From HGM04593 sp045636545 (lineage in GTDB: Bacteria > Bacteroidota > Bacteroidia > Bacteroidales > Bacteroidaceae): 64,000 nucleotides of DNA. A program made the position numbers and the translations under genes. The stretch is taken from contig JAZTXR010000007.1 in NCBI GenBank assembly GCA_045636545.1, positions 15,761-79,760 on the forward strand, in the 5' to 3' direction. Under the pieces are notes generated by a model. The model searched no databases and was not told the origin of the DNA. It saw only the letters and a program-made list of their open reading frames with translations. Each line of letters begins with the position of its first letter. Within the stretch, counting starts at the first letter, position 1. Of this stretch, positions 9,548 to 18,042 are shown in pieces.

Positions 9548-10540
9548 TTATCTTTTTAGAATAAAGTTATATAGTCGCAGATACCAATATCCTAAGATGC
9601 CGGGCATATAATTAAAAATTTCTTTGAGCAATGAAGAACTTCTTATGACTTTGTTGTTGTATGCCCCCCATGGTGATATTCGTATCCTTTTATAGCATTT
9701 TAAATAGAGGCTTGTTCTCTCTTTATATGTTGCTTGTGAAAATATAATTGTAAATATCTCTTCACGGTATGATAGTACTTTGTTCAACACTCCTTTATTA
9801 TAGATAATCCCGGTGGTCTTTGCCCATGAGTAGATTTCTTTTGTAATTGTAGATACTGAATCTGCTCTTTTAAGGTTATCTTGCTTTCCTGTGATTGACG
9901 ATTCCCGAACCTTATATGTGTATGTACTTTTTTTAATCACATACATTGTATTAGCTGTACAAGCTAGTTGAAAACTCCATAATTCATCTTCATTTATAAT
10001 TCCTTCTTTAAAATGAAGCCCGTTCTTGTTTATAAATCCAATGTTACACATTTTATTGACAGCCATCATGTACCATTGCTTTGCAAAATACTGATACCGT
10101 ATCTCCTTATTTGTAGTGACTTTACCCTCATTCAATAAAAGTTGTGGAAACTCCTTTGTTGTCCCTTTTGTCTCATAATTCCCAATGACAAAATCATATT
10201 TCTGCTCCTTTAGCGGTTCGGCCAATAGTTCTATACAGTCGGGTGTTATCTCGTCATCACTATCAAGGAAATAAATATACTCTCCCGTGGCAGCATCAAT
10301 GCCGGTGTTGCGTGCAGCTGACAGGCCACGGTTTACACTATGGTGCAACAGCTTAAAGTCGATGTTACCATTGTACTCTTTGATAAAGCGTTCTATAATA
10401 ACGCAACTGTTATCGGGGGTGCAGTCATTCACAATGATACATTCTATATCGCCTTTGTAGGTCTGTGCAGCCACAGATTTCAGGCAATCCTCGATATATG
10501 GCTCTACATTGTAGACCGGTATGACGATTGTAATTTTCAT
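9548..10540 (-). CDS. Glycosyltransferase family 2 (second module type, copy A)
   Basis: A 330-residue GT2 enzyme from ATG at 10540 (MKITIVIPVYNVEPYIEDCL). A TTG further upstream (10564) is in frame but the ATG start matches the paralogue at 14448. The first ~130 residues, including CIIVNDCTPDN, SVNRGLSAARNTGID and the YFLDSDDEITPD metal motif, are nearly identical to those of 13447-14448; the rest is only moderately similar. It lies 27 bp after the previous gene, the largest gap in this part of the operon. Role: addition of one sugar to the repeat unit; specificity unknown. Confidence 0.9.
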   Translation of the reverse strand: MKITIVIPVYNVEPYIEDCLKSVAAQTYKGDIECIIVNDCTPDNSCVIIERFIKEYNGNIDFKLLHHSVNRGLSAARNTGIDAATGEYIYFLDSDDEITPDCIELLAEPLKEQKYDFVIGNYETKGTTKEFPQLLLNEGKVTTNKEIRYQYFAKQWYMMAVNKMCNIGFINKNGLHFKEGIINEDELWSFQLACTANTMYVIKKSTYTYKVRESSITGKQDNLKRADSVSTITKEIYSWAKTTGIIYNKGVLNKVLSYREEIFTIIFSQATYKERTSLYLKCYKRIRISPWGAYNNKVIRSSSLLKEIFNYMPGILGYWYLRLYNFILKR

Positions 10541-10567
10541 TTTGATATTATTTTTTATCAGCAACGC

Positions 10568-11545
10568 TTATTTGTGCATTATTCGCTTGTATAAACTACA
10601 AACTTTTCGTGTCAGGAACATAAAGGCTCTTGTTGGTTGGTGTGTATAGTACAGCAGCATCTTTTCAAAAAAAGGCATTTTGAAATTGTATGTCTTTATG
10701 TCATGTATCAGTTGTTTCTGGAAGTGTGTGTCTGCCCATTGGGGTTTACGAAAACTGTTGCCACCATGCTCTCGCCAAAGATATACTCTGATACCGATAT
10801 GCTCATTGGCGAATTCGTGGAACCATTCCTGTGGTATAGCCGCTTGCATTTCTTTCCAGAACATATCTTCATACTCGGCCGTGTGCTTGAAATTGCTGTA
10901 TACGCTTTGTGCGTGTATACGATAGTTGTACAGCGGTTTGTTGATTATTTTTATAGCTTTGTCGCTATTAAAGGCTAGCCTGATGTTCATTATCGCATCT
11001 TCTCCGCATGTTATATGCCGTGGAATCTCGAAGGTCTTTTTGTTGAAAAGCTTCTTCCTGAATAATTTACCCCAAGGCGCTCCACCTTTCAGCCAGATGT
11101 TGTTCTTTATGAAATGAACTGTATCGATTGTCTTTTGATGCGATGGTATATCGTAAAATGTGTTGTTGTGGCTATCGGTGAAGTAGTTGTTGCATACTAT
11201 AATGTCTGTTTCTTCGTCTACCTGCAAATGTAGTTGTTCAATTGCATCATTTGTTAGTGTATCATCACTGTCTACGAATGTTATCCATTCACAATCATTT
11301 GCCTCTTCTACACCACGTGCACGTGCACGGGTTACGCCGGCATTCTCTTGGTGTATAACGGTAATACGTGGGTCTTTTTTTGCGTATTCATCGCATATCC
11401 TGCCGGCATTATCGGGGGAACCGTCGTTGATGAGTATCAGACGAAAATTGGTATACGTTTGCGCAAGAATGCTTTCTATGCACTCTGCGATGTATTTTTC
11501 TACTTTGTAGACGGGTACAACAACTCCAATAAGACCCTGTTCCAT
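10568..11545 (-). CDS. Glycosyltransferase family 2 (shared N-terminal module, copy C)
   Basis: A 325-residue GT2 enzyme, third member of the set with the VPVYKVEKYIAECIESILAQ opening. The segment DGSPDNAGRICDEYAKKDPR and the metal motif TFVDSDDTLTND are well conserved; the C-terminal part (from about residue 120) resembles copy A only loosely. The tail ends in basic residues that may lie against the membrane. The gene starts 10 bp after the fucosyltransferase-like gene. It is a likely repeat-unit glycosyltransferase of unknown donor. Confidence 0.9.
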   Translation of the reverse strand: MEQGLIGVVVPVYKVEKYIAECIESILAQTYTNFRLILINDGSPDNAGRICDEYAKKDPRITVIHQENAGVTRARARGVEEANDCEWITFVDSDDTLTNDAIEQLHLQVDEETDIIVCNNYFTDSHNNTFYDIPSHQKTIDTVHFIKNNIWLKGGAPWGKLFRKKLFNKKTFEIPRHITCGEDAIMNIRLAFNSDKAIKIINKPLYNYRIHAQSVYSNFKHTAEYEDMFWKEMQAAIPQEWFHEFANEHIGIRVYLWREHGGNSFRKPQWADTHFQKQLIHDIKTYNFKMPFFEKMLLYYTHQPTRAFMFLTRKVCSLYKRIMHK

Positions 11546-11555
11546 TGTTTTGGCT

Positions 11556-12593
11556 TTAGAATTCTATTATTTCAAATGGTCTGTTGTTTATCAGCGATGC
11601 TATACCCGGATAGCCGCTTTTGTACATTCCACCGCTTTTTAATAGGAAAATTTTCTCGGCGTTTGCTATCATAAAGAAATCAAGAAATGTCTTTTCGTAG
11701 GTCTCGTATTCACAGGATATATTTTTGTCGTCAATATGTGTGATGTTGCCGGGGATGGTGTAGGTGAAATGGAGTTTTGCAGCCTCCTGTAGAAATGTTT
11801 TGCTGTCCGAATTTACAAGAATTCGTTTGCCAGGGTAGTTGCTGTGTAGTTTCTGCAGTTGAGTCAGGTTCTTTTCTATCAACTCTTTTTTCTCTTCAAG
11901 TGATAATTCTGCTTTTGCACCTGTTGTTTCATTGAAGTCGCCCAAAAGATTCAAAAAACGGAATGATGTACTGATGTAGTTGTCTTCTAACTCTTCTTTT
12001 ATTGTGTCAATGCTTTTCTGCAGCCTAGGTGCAATGGTGAACAGTTCGTTGAAGTTGTCGGCAAAAAGCTTGTTGTCAAATATACGCGCATTGGTTCTTA
12101 CGTGAAATTCACGCTTATTGCTTTTCAACCATCTGTTAAACCAGGTTCTTTGATTGTCGGCTTCTTTTATTGTGCCGGCAATGGAATAGATATAACAAAT
12201 ATCAGTCGTCTGGGTGTTGTAGTTGAGCTCATTGCTTTCTATGCACCAGTTGACCTTGTTCGGAATTAGAAAGGAAGTGAGCTTGAACGGTGATGTGAAC
12301 AGTATCTTGAAATCAATGTCCAGTTCCTTGCATAATTGATACATTGACATTATGCCCTTGATTCTGTCTGCAAGGCCACCACTGTTGAGCTTGTTGTCAT
12401 AAATACATACGACCCGCTTTTGTTCCTGTCTGCGCGTTTGTTTGTGTTTTGTGTATTCATTCAATGGGATAATTTTCCCGTTTTTGAAATCTTCGTTTAT
12501 AAACAGGAGTTTTTGCCACAGCTTCTCTTCTTCATTATAGAAGAGTTTTGCGTATCTCCATTTTATGTTTCTTATAATTGAATTCAAATTCAT
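11556..12593 (-). CDS. Possible GT-B glycosyltransferase, fucosyltransferase-like
   Basis: A 345-residue cytosolic protein. I start it at ATG 12593, which overlaps the upstream stop as ATGA; a TTG at 12599 would add two residues. The motif SGGLADRIKGIMSMYQLCKE (about residues 70-90) resembles the glycine/arginine nucleotide-sugar loop seen near the N-terminus of alpha-fucosyltransferases of the NodZ/O-FucT type (GGLGxRxxx). The C-terminal segment with FLLKSGGMYKSGYPGIAS fits the conserved Ser/Gly-rich end of the same group. No signal peptide or membrane helix. I cannot exclude an unrelated hypothetical family. Confidence 0.5.
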   Translation of the reverse strand: MNLNSIIRNIKWRYAKLFYNEEEKLWQKLLFINEDFKNGKIIPLNEYTKHKQTRRQEQKRVVCIYDNKLNSGGLADRIKGIMSMYQLCKELDIDFKILFTSPFKLTSFLIPNKVNWCIESNELNYNTQTTDICYIYSIAGTIKEADNQRTWFNRWLKSNKREFHVRTNARIFDNKLFADNFNELFTIAPRLQKSIDTIKEELEDNYISTSFRFLNLLGDFNETTGAKAELSLEEKKELIEKNLTQLQKLHSNYPGKRILVNSDSKTFLQEAAKLHFTYTIPGNITHIDDKNISCEYETYEKTFLDFFMIANAEKIFLLKSGGMYKSGYPGIASLINNRPFEIIEF

Positions 12594-13447
12594 AACCAAT
12601 ATCGATTGTTAAAACAATTCATAGGATAACCGAATATGTATCCATTGCTTTTTGCCCAATTGAAGATTGAATCTGCTTGCTCTATGTATTCATTGAAGCA
12701 CCACTCATGGCTGAATATTATAAGTTCACGTGCCTGCTCTTTGTTGTTATTGTAGTATTCAAACATTGTGTTGACATTTTCCCATCTTTGGGCAATATGT
12801 TCCAGACGGAAATCGGTTTTTATAAAATATAGTCCGCTAATAGTGTCGGCCAGGACGTTCTCTTTATCCAATAATGAGGAATTCTGTTTGTTCAAATAGT
12901 AATTTTTTCTTTTTTTGCTGTTCCAGCTCCAGTCATCACATGTGAGAAAGCCTGTGCATCCTTTCTTTTTCAGGTTATTGCATGTCGTTTTGTTGCCAGC
13001 AAAGTTGTGTAAACGTGGTATCTTGTCTAATATGATGTCTGTTCCAATAGAATCTGATACCTGTTTGTAGAATTTTTCGATGTCGTTTTTTTTGTGCTTG
13101 TCACTATTGCCATGGTAGCCCCATTTTAACCAATTGCTATTGTCTACCAGTTCTTGTGCGTGCTTGCTGTTTATGTTAAAATCTCCTTGCACATAAAGGC
13201 TTATAGTAATTCCATATTTATTGTGCCACTCTTTAAGTTTTGCCAAGGTGGGATTCTGGAATATAGTGTTGCCATTGTATGTGGATAAATCTTTTGTTAT
13301 TTCTGCTACGTCGTCCAATGAGAAATGGCAAAGTCTTTGCTCTATGCTGTTTTCAATGCGTTGCAAGTGGACGATGTGTTTATTGTTGATATTTTGAGTA
13401 CATCCAACAGCAAGCGTGGCAATGAGGAGCAATAATGTTTGTTTCAT
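12590..13447 (-). CDS. Polysaccharide deacetylase-like lipoprotein
   Basis: A 285-residue protein with a lipoprotein signal (MKQTLLLLIATLAVGC, lipobox Cys at 16). The start at 13447 gives a TAATG overlap with the preceding GT2; an ATG three codons upstream is also possible. After the signal, FSLDDV, GYHGNSD, the RLHNFAGN segment and IIFSHEW are placed like the conserved motifs of the NodB/CE4 polysaccharide deacetylase fold (metal-binding Asp/His early, His near the C-terminus). It would act in the periplasm or on the surface, perhaps trimming N- or O-acetyl groups of the polysaccharide. Catalytic competence is uncertain because the motifs are divergent. Confidence 0.6.
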   Translation of the reverse strand: MKQTLLLLIATLAVGCTQNINNKHIVHLQRIENSIEQRLCHFSLDDVAEITKDLSTYNGNTIFQNPTLAKLKEWHNKYGITISLYVQGDFNINSKHAQELVDNSNWLKWGYHGNSDKHKKNDIEKFYKQVSDSIGTDIILDKIPRLHNFAGNKTTCNNLKKKGCTGFLTCDDWSWNSKKRKNYYLNKQNSSLLDKENVLADTISGLYFIKTDFRLEHIAQRWENVNTMFEYYNNNKEQARELIIFSHEWCFNEYIEQADSIFNWAKSNGYIFGYPMNCFNNRYWL

Positions 13448-14448
13448 TATAAACATCCTTTAAATAATTTGCGATACAGACAAAGATACCAAAAACCAAA
13501 TATACCGGGGATGTAATTGTATAACTCTTTTTTAAGAATGCCTCTTTTGTCAGACAGTCTCTTGCTGAATAACTTGGGATTCTTGATTTTCAATTGTCGG
13601 TGGCATTCCATATACACCTCTCTCCTTTCCTTGTATGTAGGAAAGGTGAAAATATTTCCTAAAGCAATATTTCTGTAAAACAATAGTTGCCGTAGTATGG
13701 CTTCGTCTCTTGTCAGTTTTTTCCGCCGGCTCCACATGGATGCTTCTTGGGTAATTGTCGCAAATGCCAAGATTTTCTTTCTCAGTTGCAATTTACCCAT
13801 GATTGACGATTCGCGTACTTTGTATCTGTATGTATCTTCTTTAATTACATACATTGATTGTGCTGTGCACGCCAATTGGAAACTCCATAGATTGTCCTCG
13901 TTTAAAAGTCCCTCTTTGAAGTATAGCTTTTCTTTGCGCAGGAACTCCAACTTGCATAGTTTGTTCCATGCCATCATATACCATTGCTCGGTGAAGAATG
14001 TGTTGCGTATGTTGTCATTGTCCGGCAATGCGCCGTGCTTCAAAAGCAGTGGGGGGAATTTTATATCTGAACCAATGGTGTCATAGTTGCCAATGACAAA
14101 ATCATATTTATGCTCTTTTAGTGGTTCGGCCAATAGTTCTATGCAGTCGGGTGTTATCTCGTCATCGCTGTCAAGGAAATAGATATACTCTCCTGTTGCT
14201 GCATCTATACCGGTGTTGCGTGCTGCCGAAAGTCCACGGTTTACACTATGGTGCAGTAACTTAAAGTTGATGTTGCCATTGTACTCTTTGATAAAGCGTT
14301 CTATAATAGCACAACTCCCATCAGGCGTGCAATCGTCAATGACAATACATTCAATATCGCCTTTGTAGGTCTGTGCCGCCACTGATTTCAGGCTATCTTC
14401 AATATAAGGTTCTACATTGTAGACCGGTATAACGATTGTGATTTTCAT
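13447..14448 (-). CDS. Glycosyltransferase family 2 (second module type, copy B)
   Basis: A 333-residue GT2 enzyme beginning MKITIVIPVYNVEPYIEDSL. Its first ~130 residues are almost identical to those of 9548-10540, and the DNA of the two 5' parts is also nearly the same. Metal-binding motif YFLDSDDEITPD lies near residue 90. The C-terminal ~200 residues keep a common layout (EGLLNEDNLWSFQLACTAQS and KVRESSIMGK) but many positions differ. It overlaps the pyruvyl transferase stop by 4 bp (ATGA) and the next gene by 1 bp. Predicted repeat-unit transferase. Confidence 0.9.
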   Translation of the reverse strand: MKITIVIPVYNVEPYIEDSLKSVAAQTYKGDIECIVIDDCTPDGSCAIIERFIKEYNGNINFKLLHHSVNRGLSAARNTGIDAATGEYIYFLDSDDEITPDCIELLAEPLKEHKYDFVIGNYDTIGSDIKFPPLLLKHGALPDNDNIRNTFFTEQWYMMAWNKLCKLEFLRKEKLYFKEGLLNEDNLWSFQLACTAQSMYVIKEDTYRYKVRESSIMGKLQLRKKILAFATITQEASMWSRRKKLTRDEAILRQLLFYRNIALGNIFTFPTYKERREVYMECHRQLKIKNPKLFSKRLSDKRGILKKELYNYIPGIFGFWYLCLYRKLFKGCL

Positions 14449-15386
14449 CTTATTAATGTTATGTTGTCTGCTTCTGTCAGCCAGGTTTTATAGAATGAGC
14501 TGTTCTTGCCGTATGAGTTGTCAAAGAATATGACCTCTTTGCCCAATAGCAATGATAGTATTGCAACATGCAGTCGGGTTGTGTAAACCTTTTTATATTG
14601 GCTTACAAATTCAATGCCTTTCTTTACTTGGTGTGGACGAAAAATCCAATTGGCATATATGTCGGGAATTCTTCCAAGGCGTTTTTTGTGCCATAGTAAC
14701 TTGTCCAGGTAGGTCTTTGCTTTGAACTGTTGTTCCATTGTCGGCCAGTCGCAAGTGTCAAGCGTTGCCTCATCCTCTGTTATGTAAGAATTGAAATCAT
14801 ATTCGCTAAATTCGGGATCGTTCCTTTTAAGGAATAGTGCTCTGTCGCTCTCTTTTCTGCTGAATTTTTTTAGTAGCTTGTCTGTAATGCAGAATGCCAT
14901 ATCGGGTACAAGCAAAAGGTTGCAGGTGAGTGCCTTTTGCAAAAATTCAAGGCTGCCGGTGTCTCTTGCACATATATGCAGGTTCTTATGAGCGTTGAAA
15001 ATCTTTGTATCCTCCTCAAAAACATTCCTGTCCTTGTAGAATACAGTTTGAGGCAAGATGATAATCTTGTTGTTTGGGTATGCCTTTACAACCTCAAGGC
15101 GTAGTTCCTGGTGTCTGCGCCAAAGGTCGCCGAAATTGCCGCCGCCTTGCATAAGTATGATGGTGTTTGGAGACAGTGGACGGTATTTGTATGTCTCAAC
15201 AGATGCGGTATATAAGCATTTGTGCGGTATATTCTTCAAGAAATGCTTTGTTCCCTCCCAAATGAGTGTGTCGCCGATGTTTGTGTAGTATGGAACATCA
15301 AGCAGTACATAGTTATTATCGATTAAAGATGCAATGTTGCTATGTATGCACTCTTTGAGTTGAGCGATTTTTTCTTGGCTTGTCAT
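14445..15386 (-). CDS. Polysaccharide pyruvyl transferase family protein
   Basis: A 313-residue protein of the polysaccharide pyruvyl transferase family (EpsI/EpsO/ExoV-like). Diagnostic features are YTNIGDTLIWEGT near residue 35, the glycine-rich MQGGGNFGDLW near 100, ILPQTVFY near 130, and the C-terminal segment with TTRLHVAILSLLLGKEVIFFDNSYGK split around residue 270-295. These enzymes transfer pyruvate from phosphoenolpyruvate onto sugar hydroxyls as a ketal, giving the polymer negative charge. Overlaps both neighbours by 4 bp (ATGA), so translation is probably coupled with the radical SAM gene. Confidence 0.9.
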   Translation of the reverse strand: MTSQEKIAQLKECIHSNIASLIDNNYVLLDVPYYTNIGDTLIWEGTKHFLKNIPHKCLYTASVETYKYRPLSPNTIILMQGGGNFGDLWRRHQELRLEVVKAYPNNKIIILPQTVFYKDRNVFEEDTKIFNAHKNLHICARDTGSLEFLQKALTCNLLLVPDMAFCITDKLLKKFSRKESDRALFLKRNDPEFSEYDFNSYITEDEATLDTCDWPTMEQQFKAKTYLDKLLWHKKRLGRIPDIYANWIFRPHQVKKGIEFVSQYKKVYTTRLHVAILSLLLGKEVIFFDNSYGKNSSFYKTWLTEADNITLIR

Positions 15387-16477
15387 TTGAACACTCTCTT
15401 TAGTGTGTATTTTAATTTACTTTTAACAATTTTACCCTTGATGTAGCAGTTTGTGCTTGCTTTTTTCAATACCGAGTACTCTTTATTGCTTTGCCACAGT
15501 TTGGTACTCATAAAATGCTTCATTTCAGGCTTGAGCCATTCGCTGCCGTCGGTGCATGTGCGATTCCTCAATTCTGCATACGTTGGCGCTTCAAGTTGTG
15601 GTATGTTGCCCAATGCTAAAAATGCGTGTCCATTATAGCAGTGGTGTTGGTTGCAATTGTTACCAATGGCCTTGAATTTGATAGGCTCTTCTATGTTTTC
15701 AAAAATATTCTCTGAACGGTATGAACAGTAACATTGTGTCATCATTCCAGTGGCAAGGTTCAGGTAGAAAGACCAGTCTCCTGCATAGCAGAACTCCTTG
15801 CGCTTCTTTTCAAAAATAGATAGTTTATATTCAAAAAGCGTTGATTTGAAATTTGCCCAGGTCTTTTCATATTCCTCTCTTGGTAGGGATGTGAGAATTG
15901 GTAATTTTTCTGGGTCGCGTTCGTCGCGGGCTATCGTTATGTGACAGACAGCACCGACATTTTCAATTGCAGCCTGTTTCATCTCCTCAATGTATGGTAT
16001 CCATTCGTCCGAGGGTGTCGCTTCTAAGGTAAAGGAGCAACCGGCATCCCTCACCTTTATGATATTTGCGAAGAACCGTTCAAGCAGTCCTTTTCTTTTC
16101 AGTTCCAAATAGTGGTATGAGAACTTGAAGAAGAGGCGTTTGGTCAGTTCTGCAGGAAATTCTGCAATTTCATCAAAACGCTTTGATACCGTAGCATTGG
16201 TAACTACCATAACATAGTGTCCCTCCTCAAGCAGTGCTTTGATGTAGCCTATTGTTTCAGGTGGCAACAAAGTTTCACCTCCACCACACAGGTTTATAAG
16301 GCAAGTACCACCCAATCGTTCTTTGGACAAGGCCTTCCTGACATGCTCCGGGGTGTAGTTGAACTTCGGTAGCTTGGCTTCGAACAGGCGATGCATTGTT
16401 ATGTAGCAGTAATCACAGCGTAGTGTACAACCGGTAACCGGAACATAGCAGTCAATAAAGCGCTTAATGCTATCCAT
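15383..16477 (-). CDS. Radical SAM protein of capsule locus
   Basis: A 364-residue radical SAM protein. I start it at ATG 16477 (MDSIKRFIDC), where it overlaps the flippase stop as TAATG; the open frame continues upstream but only inside the flippase gene. The cluster motif CTLRCDYC (C-x3-C-x2-C) is near residue 19-26, and a GGGETLL segment around residue 68 fits the SAM-binding GGE motif. C-terminal cysteines (FCYAGDWS, TQCYCSYR, NCNQHHCYNG) between about 265 and 310 may bind an auxiliary iron-sulfur cluster as in SPASM-type enzymes. The reaction is unknown; context suggests sugar or lipid-carrier modification, or regulation of the locus. Confidence 0.85.
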   Translation of the reverse strand: MDSIKRFIDCYVPVTGCTLRCDYCYITMHRLFEAKLPKFNYTPEHVRKALSKERLGGTCLINLCGGGETLLPPETIGYIKALLEEGHYVMVVTNATVSKRFDEIAEFPAELTKRLFFKFSYHYLELKRKGLLERFFANIIKVRDAGCSFTLEATPSDEWIPYIEEMKQAAIENVGAVCHITIARDERDPEKLPILTSLPREEYEKTWANFKSTLFEYKLSIFEKKRKEFCYAGDWSFYLNLATGMMTQCYCSYRSENIFENIEEPIKFKAIGNNCNQHHCYNGHAFLALGNIPQLEAPTYAELRNRTCTDGSEWLKPEMKHFMSTKLWQSNKEYSVLKKASTNCYIKGKIVKSKLKYTLKRVFK

Positions 16478-18009
16478 TATCCTTTTCTTTTTATTTTGCT
16501 TAATATGATAGACTTTAAATAGTATCTCTCCGATTTGTTGAATATAACAGTCAGGTTCAACAAGGCAGCTATGCCTGCAACGCAGGCCATTGTCACAAAG
16601 AGATTTACCCAATTGTCTGTCGGCATGAAAGTCTTTGTTGCAAAGCCAATCCCAACAACTATGCCCAAACCACAAATGGCTTTGAACATCGACGGGAACA
16701 GGGCGTTCCATTTTTGGCCGATACATTTAGCGCCGTATATTGGCGTAAACAACGCATTGCGTAGTCCTCCTTGGACTGCGCTTGTAAGTGCGATTGCCCA
16801 AATTCCAAGGTCGGTAGTCTTCAATAGGATGAATATTACAAGTGTGTTAAGTAGGCCGGCTGCCAACAGTACCAAGGATGGTACACGGAGTTTGTTTGCC
16901 GTGGCAAAGAGACCGAATACCGGGTTTATGCTGCCACCGAAAATCATAGGTGTTACGGTTACAATGGTCAGCCAATGAAGGTTGTTTGCATCTTCTCCCG
17001 GTACCCAAAGTGAATAGAAGGCATCGCTGAATACTATGAGCAGTCCAATTGCTATTGAAACGAATAGTCCCACTATTTTTATTGACTTTCTTACCAGAGC
17101 ATAGAGTTCGGTTTTCTTTCCTTCGGCATAAAGTATGTTGAATTTAGGATAGAAAGAACCCGATAAAGATGCCAAGAAACTCAAAACAAGCGAGGGCATT
17201 GTCTTTGAAAGCGAATATTCACCTGTGGCTGCTGCGCTTATGAATATGTTTGTTATAAGCAAATCCAATTGATACAGCAGTAGGTTGCTCAATTGGTTGA
17301 CAGAGTTCCAAATCCCAGAGAATGTGACCTCTTTGAGTTTCTGCCAAGAGAAATATCTTTTGGGTTTAATGGGTATTTCGGGAAGATAGTCGTGTTTGAA
17401 CTTGAAATTATAATATACTCCTAAAAGTGCCGAAATGAATGCCGACAAGCTCAGGTAGACGATTGATGGCCTGAGACAGGCAAAAAGTAGCAGTATAAGG
17501 CCTACACGTACAGCGTTCTGTATCAAGGAACGTGAAACGCTGACATCTATCTTGTTTTTTATGTAACAGCCACAAGCCAGAATACCGGTGCTCAAACCTA
17601 GTAGCATGGACAGTGCGGTGAATGCAAATAGCCACTTGACATCTGATAATAGATAATCCGGGATGTTAAGGATAAGTGGAAGATAGCATATTGTAATGAT
17701 TGAGAGTATTGTGAAAAGCGCCGACAGGACAAGATTGGCAAGAAATACGGAGTTGAAATAATAGCTTGCTCCTTCGTGGTCTCCTTGATACAGCCGCATT
17801 GTAATGAAGCGCCCGGCCATGGAGCCTACGGCAGTGGTGATGATGGAGGTGTAACCAATCATATTGTTTATGAGTGGAATGAAACCGTATGCCTCACGGC
17901 CAATGTTGTTGACAATGTATGGTGTCAGGAAGAATGATATTCCCAAGTTTATGACAAACAACAAGATGTTGAATATCATGTTCCTGGACAGTTGTCTGTT
18001 GTCTCCCAT
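16477..18009 (-). CDS. Wzx-type lipid-linked oligosaccharide flippase
   Basis: A 510-residue integral membrane protein with 12-14 hydrophobic segments, of the polysaccharide transporter/MOP superfamily. The N-terminus (NMIFNILLFVINLGISFFLT, then PYIVNNIGREAYGFIPL) is typical of Wzx proteins of Bacteroidota capsule loci. It should flip undecaprenyl-pyrophosphate-linked repeat units to the periplasmic face. It is the only flippase seen and, with Wza- and Wzc-like neighbours, indicates a Wzx/Wzy-dependent pathway, although no Wzy polymerase is present in this window. Confidence 0.93.
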   Translation of the reverse strand: MGDNRQLSRNMIFNILLFVINLGISFFLTPYIVNNIGREAYGFIPLINNMIGYTSIITTAVGSMAGRFITMRLYQGDHEGASYYFNSVFLANLVLSALFTILSIITICYLPLILNIPDYLLSDVKWLFAFTALSMLLGLSTGILACGCYIKNKIDVSVSRSLIQNAVRVGLILLLFACLRPSIVYLSLSAFISALLGVYYNFKFKHDYLPEIPIKPKRYFSWQKLKEVTFSGIWNSVNQLSNLLLYQLDLLITNIFISAAATGEYSLSKTMPSLVLSFLASLSGSFYPKFNILYAEGKKTELYALVRKSIKIVGLFVSIAIGLLIVFSDAFYSLWVPGEDANNLHWLTIVTVTPMIFGGSINPVFGLFATANKLRVPSLVLLAAGLLNTLVIFILLKTTDLGIWAIALTSAVQGGLRNALFTPIYGAKCIGQKWNALFPSMFKAICGLGIVVGIGFATKTFMPTDNWVNLFVTMACVAGIAALLNLTVIFNKSERYYLKSIILSKIKRKG

Positions 18010-18042
18010 TTTTGTGTTTTTGATGGTGTTGCTTTAAGTGTC

